This document shows, one piece after another, positions 63,573-64,000 of a stretch of 64,000 bases of DNA. The DNA lies in NCBI RefSeq assembly GCF_900636825.1, contig NZ_LR134318.1, positions 1,831,501 to 1,895,500 of the forward strand, written 5' to 3'. The notes under the pieces are model-generated. The model searched no databases and had not been told where the DNA came from. It saw only the letters and a list, made by a program, of their open reading frames with translations. The number at the start of each line of letters is the position of its first letter. Position 1 is the stretch's first letter. Source of the stretch: Pseudomonas fluorescens. GTDB taxonomy: Bacteria; Pseudomonadota; Gammaproteobacteria; Pseudomonadales; Pseudomonadaceae. A program made the translations under genes and the position numbers.

Positions 63573-64000
63573 TCAGCCATCTACGGTTGAGTCGATAAGT
63601 ACATAGAGGTCATCGGAGGGCGACATTTTCTCGATTCTGCCTGCATCTATATAGGTCTTGAACTCTCTCTCAAGAAATTTCATGTCAGTGTATTTTTTAT
63701 ATTTTAAAGGCCTGTCGGTGGCGTACATGTAAAGGCGCCACTCATCAAAACCATCGATCCTGTTATTCGAACCGTAATCGAAGTCCACTGATTCAGTAGG
63801 AAAATGGATAGCACAGCCTATGCCGTGTAATTCATATTCAACGCCATCGATGACTTCTCCGCAGCGTTCTATTTGGCCGCTCCTCCAAAGTCTTAGGATG
63901 TTTCGAGTGCCAAATTTTTCTTGTAATAGCGTCGTACCTTTTTCCACTTTGTTGAGAAAGTCTTTGATGAGATATCCGAGCGTTGTATCATAATTGTCGT
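63573..64000 (-). CDS. DUF6896-like protein, possible immunity protein (partial, runs off the window)
   Basis: The frame is open from 63573 to the window end; the GTG at 63947 is not the real start, since coding-like sequence (LGYLIKDFLNKVEKG) continues upstream. It has at least 141 residues. The block YELHGIGCAIHFP, then SVDFDYGSNNRIDGFDEWRLYMY, resembles the DUF6896 family as I remember it, often found near polymorphic-toxin loci. It is AT-richer than neighbouring genes, suggesting transfer. Family call is tentative. Confidence 0.6.
   Translation of the reverse strand, partial: DNYDTTLGYLIKDFLNKVEKGTTLLQEKFGTRNILRLWRSGQIERCGEVIDGVEYELHGIGCAIHFPTESVDFDYGSNNRIDGFDEWRLYMYATDRPLKYKKYTDMKFLEREFKTYIDAGRIEKMSPSDDLYVLIDSTVDG

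Overview
The window is a chromosomal segment of a Pseudomonas, most likely of the P. fluorescens group. The evidence is high GC coding sequence, many REP-type inverted repeats between genes (cores like GTAGGAGCTGCCG, TGTGGGAGCGAGCCTGCTCGCGA), and gene order I recall from Pseudomonas genomes: apeB-rluA-minE-minD-minC/lpxL, the urate/allantoin cluster, and folE ... smr ... prmB ... aroC-MFS-mtnB-mtnD-mtnC ... speE. All names come from reading motifs; no database search was run.

Layout. 1-484: intergenic repeats. 485-6621: M20 amidohydrolase, MscS-family channel, small membrane protein, M18 aminopeptidase, RluA-type pseudouridine synthase. 6795-11011: minE-minD-minC, divergent from a lauroyl acyltransferase and a patatin. 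11102-20042: purine catabolism, with two Tsx-like outer-membrane channels, an NCS2 urate/xanthine permease, PuuD, AllA, Alc, UraD, PuuE and divergent HiuH. Together these convert urate to glyoxylate plus urea. 20168-23041: a 957-residue protein of unknown function with a roughly 300-residue internal duplication. 23335-28576: LysE-type exporter, AzgA-type purine permease, MarR regulator divergent from a PLP aminotransferase, glutaredoxin-like protein and folE.

28577-33345 is an AT-rich insertion between folE and the smr gene. It carries a membrane glycosyltransferase-like protein and an OafA-type acyltransferase with an SGNH domain, with what looks like a decayed tyrosine-recombinase tail next to folE; probably a small surface-polysaccharide-modification island. 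33356-42528: Smr protein, small membrane protein, isochorismatase-like protein lacking the usual Cys, prmB, coiled-coil membrane protein, alpha/beta hydrolase, aroC, MFS transporter and the methionine-salvage genes mtnB-mtnD-mtnC. 42684-48879: DUF3509 protein, acyl-CoA synthetase, ankyrin protein, small proteins, speE (whose by-product MTA feeds methionine salvage) and an RraB-like protein.

49372-52544 is a three-gene operon (circularly permuted ATP-grasp, alpha-E, transglutaminase) preceded by a textbook sigma-54 -24/-12 element and an NtrC-like palindrome. 52658-61113: cytochrome c protein, a 31-residue membrane protein, a thiolase/FadB-type pair, glutamine amidotransferase, CorA, PlsC-type acyltransferase and a crotonase. 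61406-64000: tRNA-Ser(GGA), small orphan genes, two tandem glycine-zipper proteins, an acidic small protein, and at the edge an AT-rich gene running out of the window.

The points most worth following are the shared TTGTnTACAA operator linking the urate cluster to the AzgA permease, the sigma-54/NtrC signal on the ATP-grasp/alpha-E/transglutaminase operon, the tandemly duplicated 957-residue protein, the island with its integrase remnant, and the TGCA-N3-TGCA iterons at 43072-43131.
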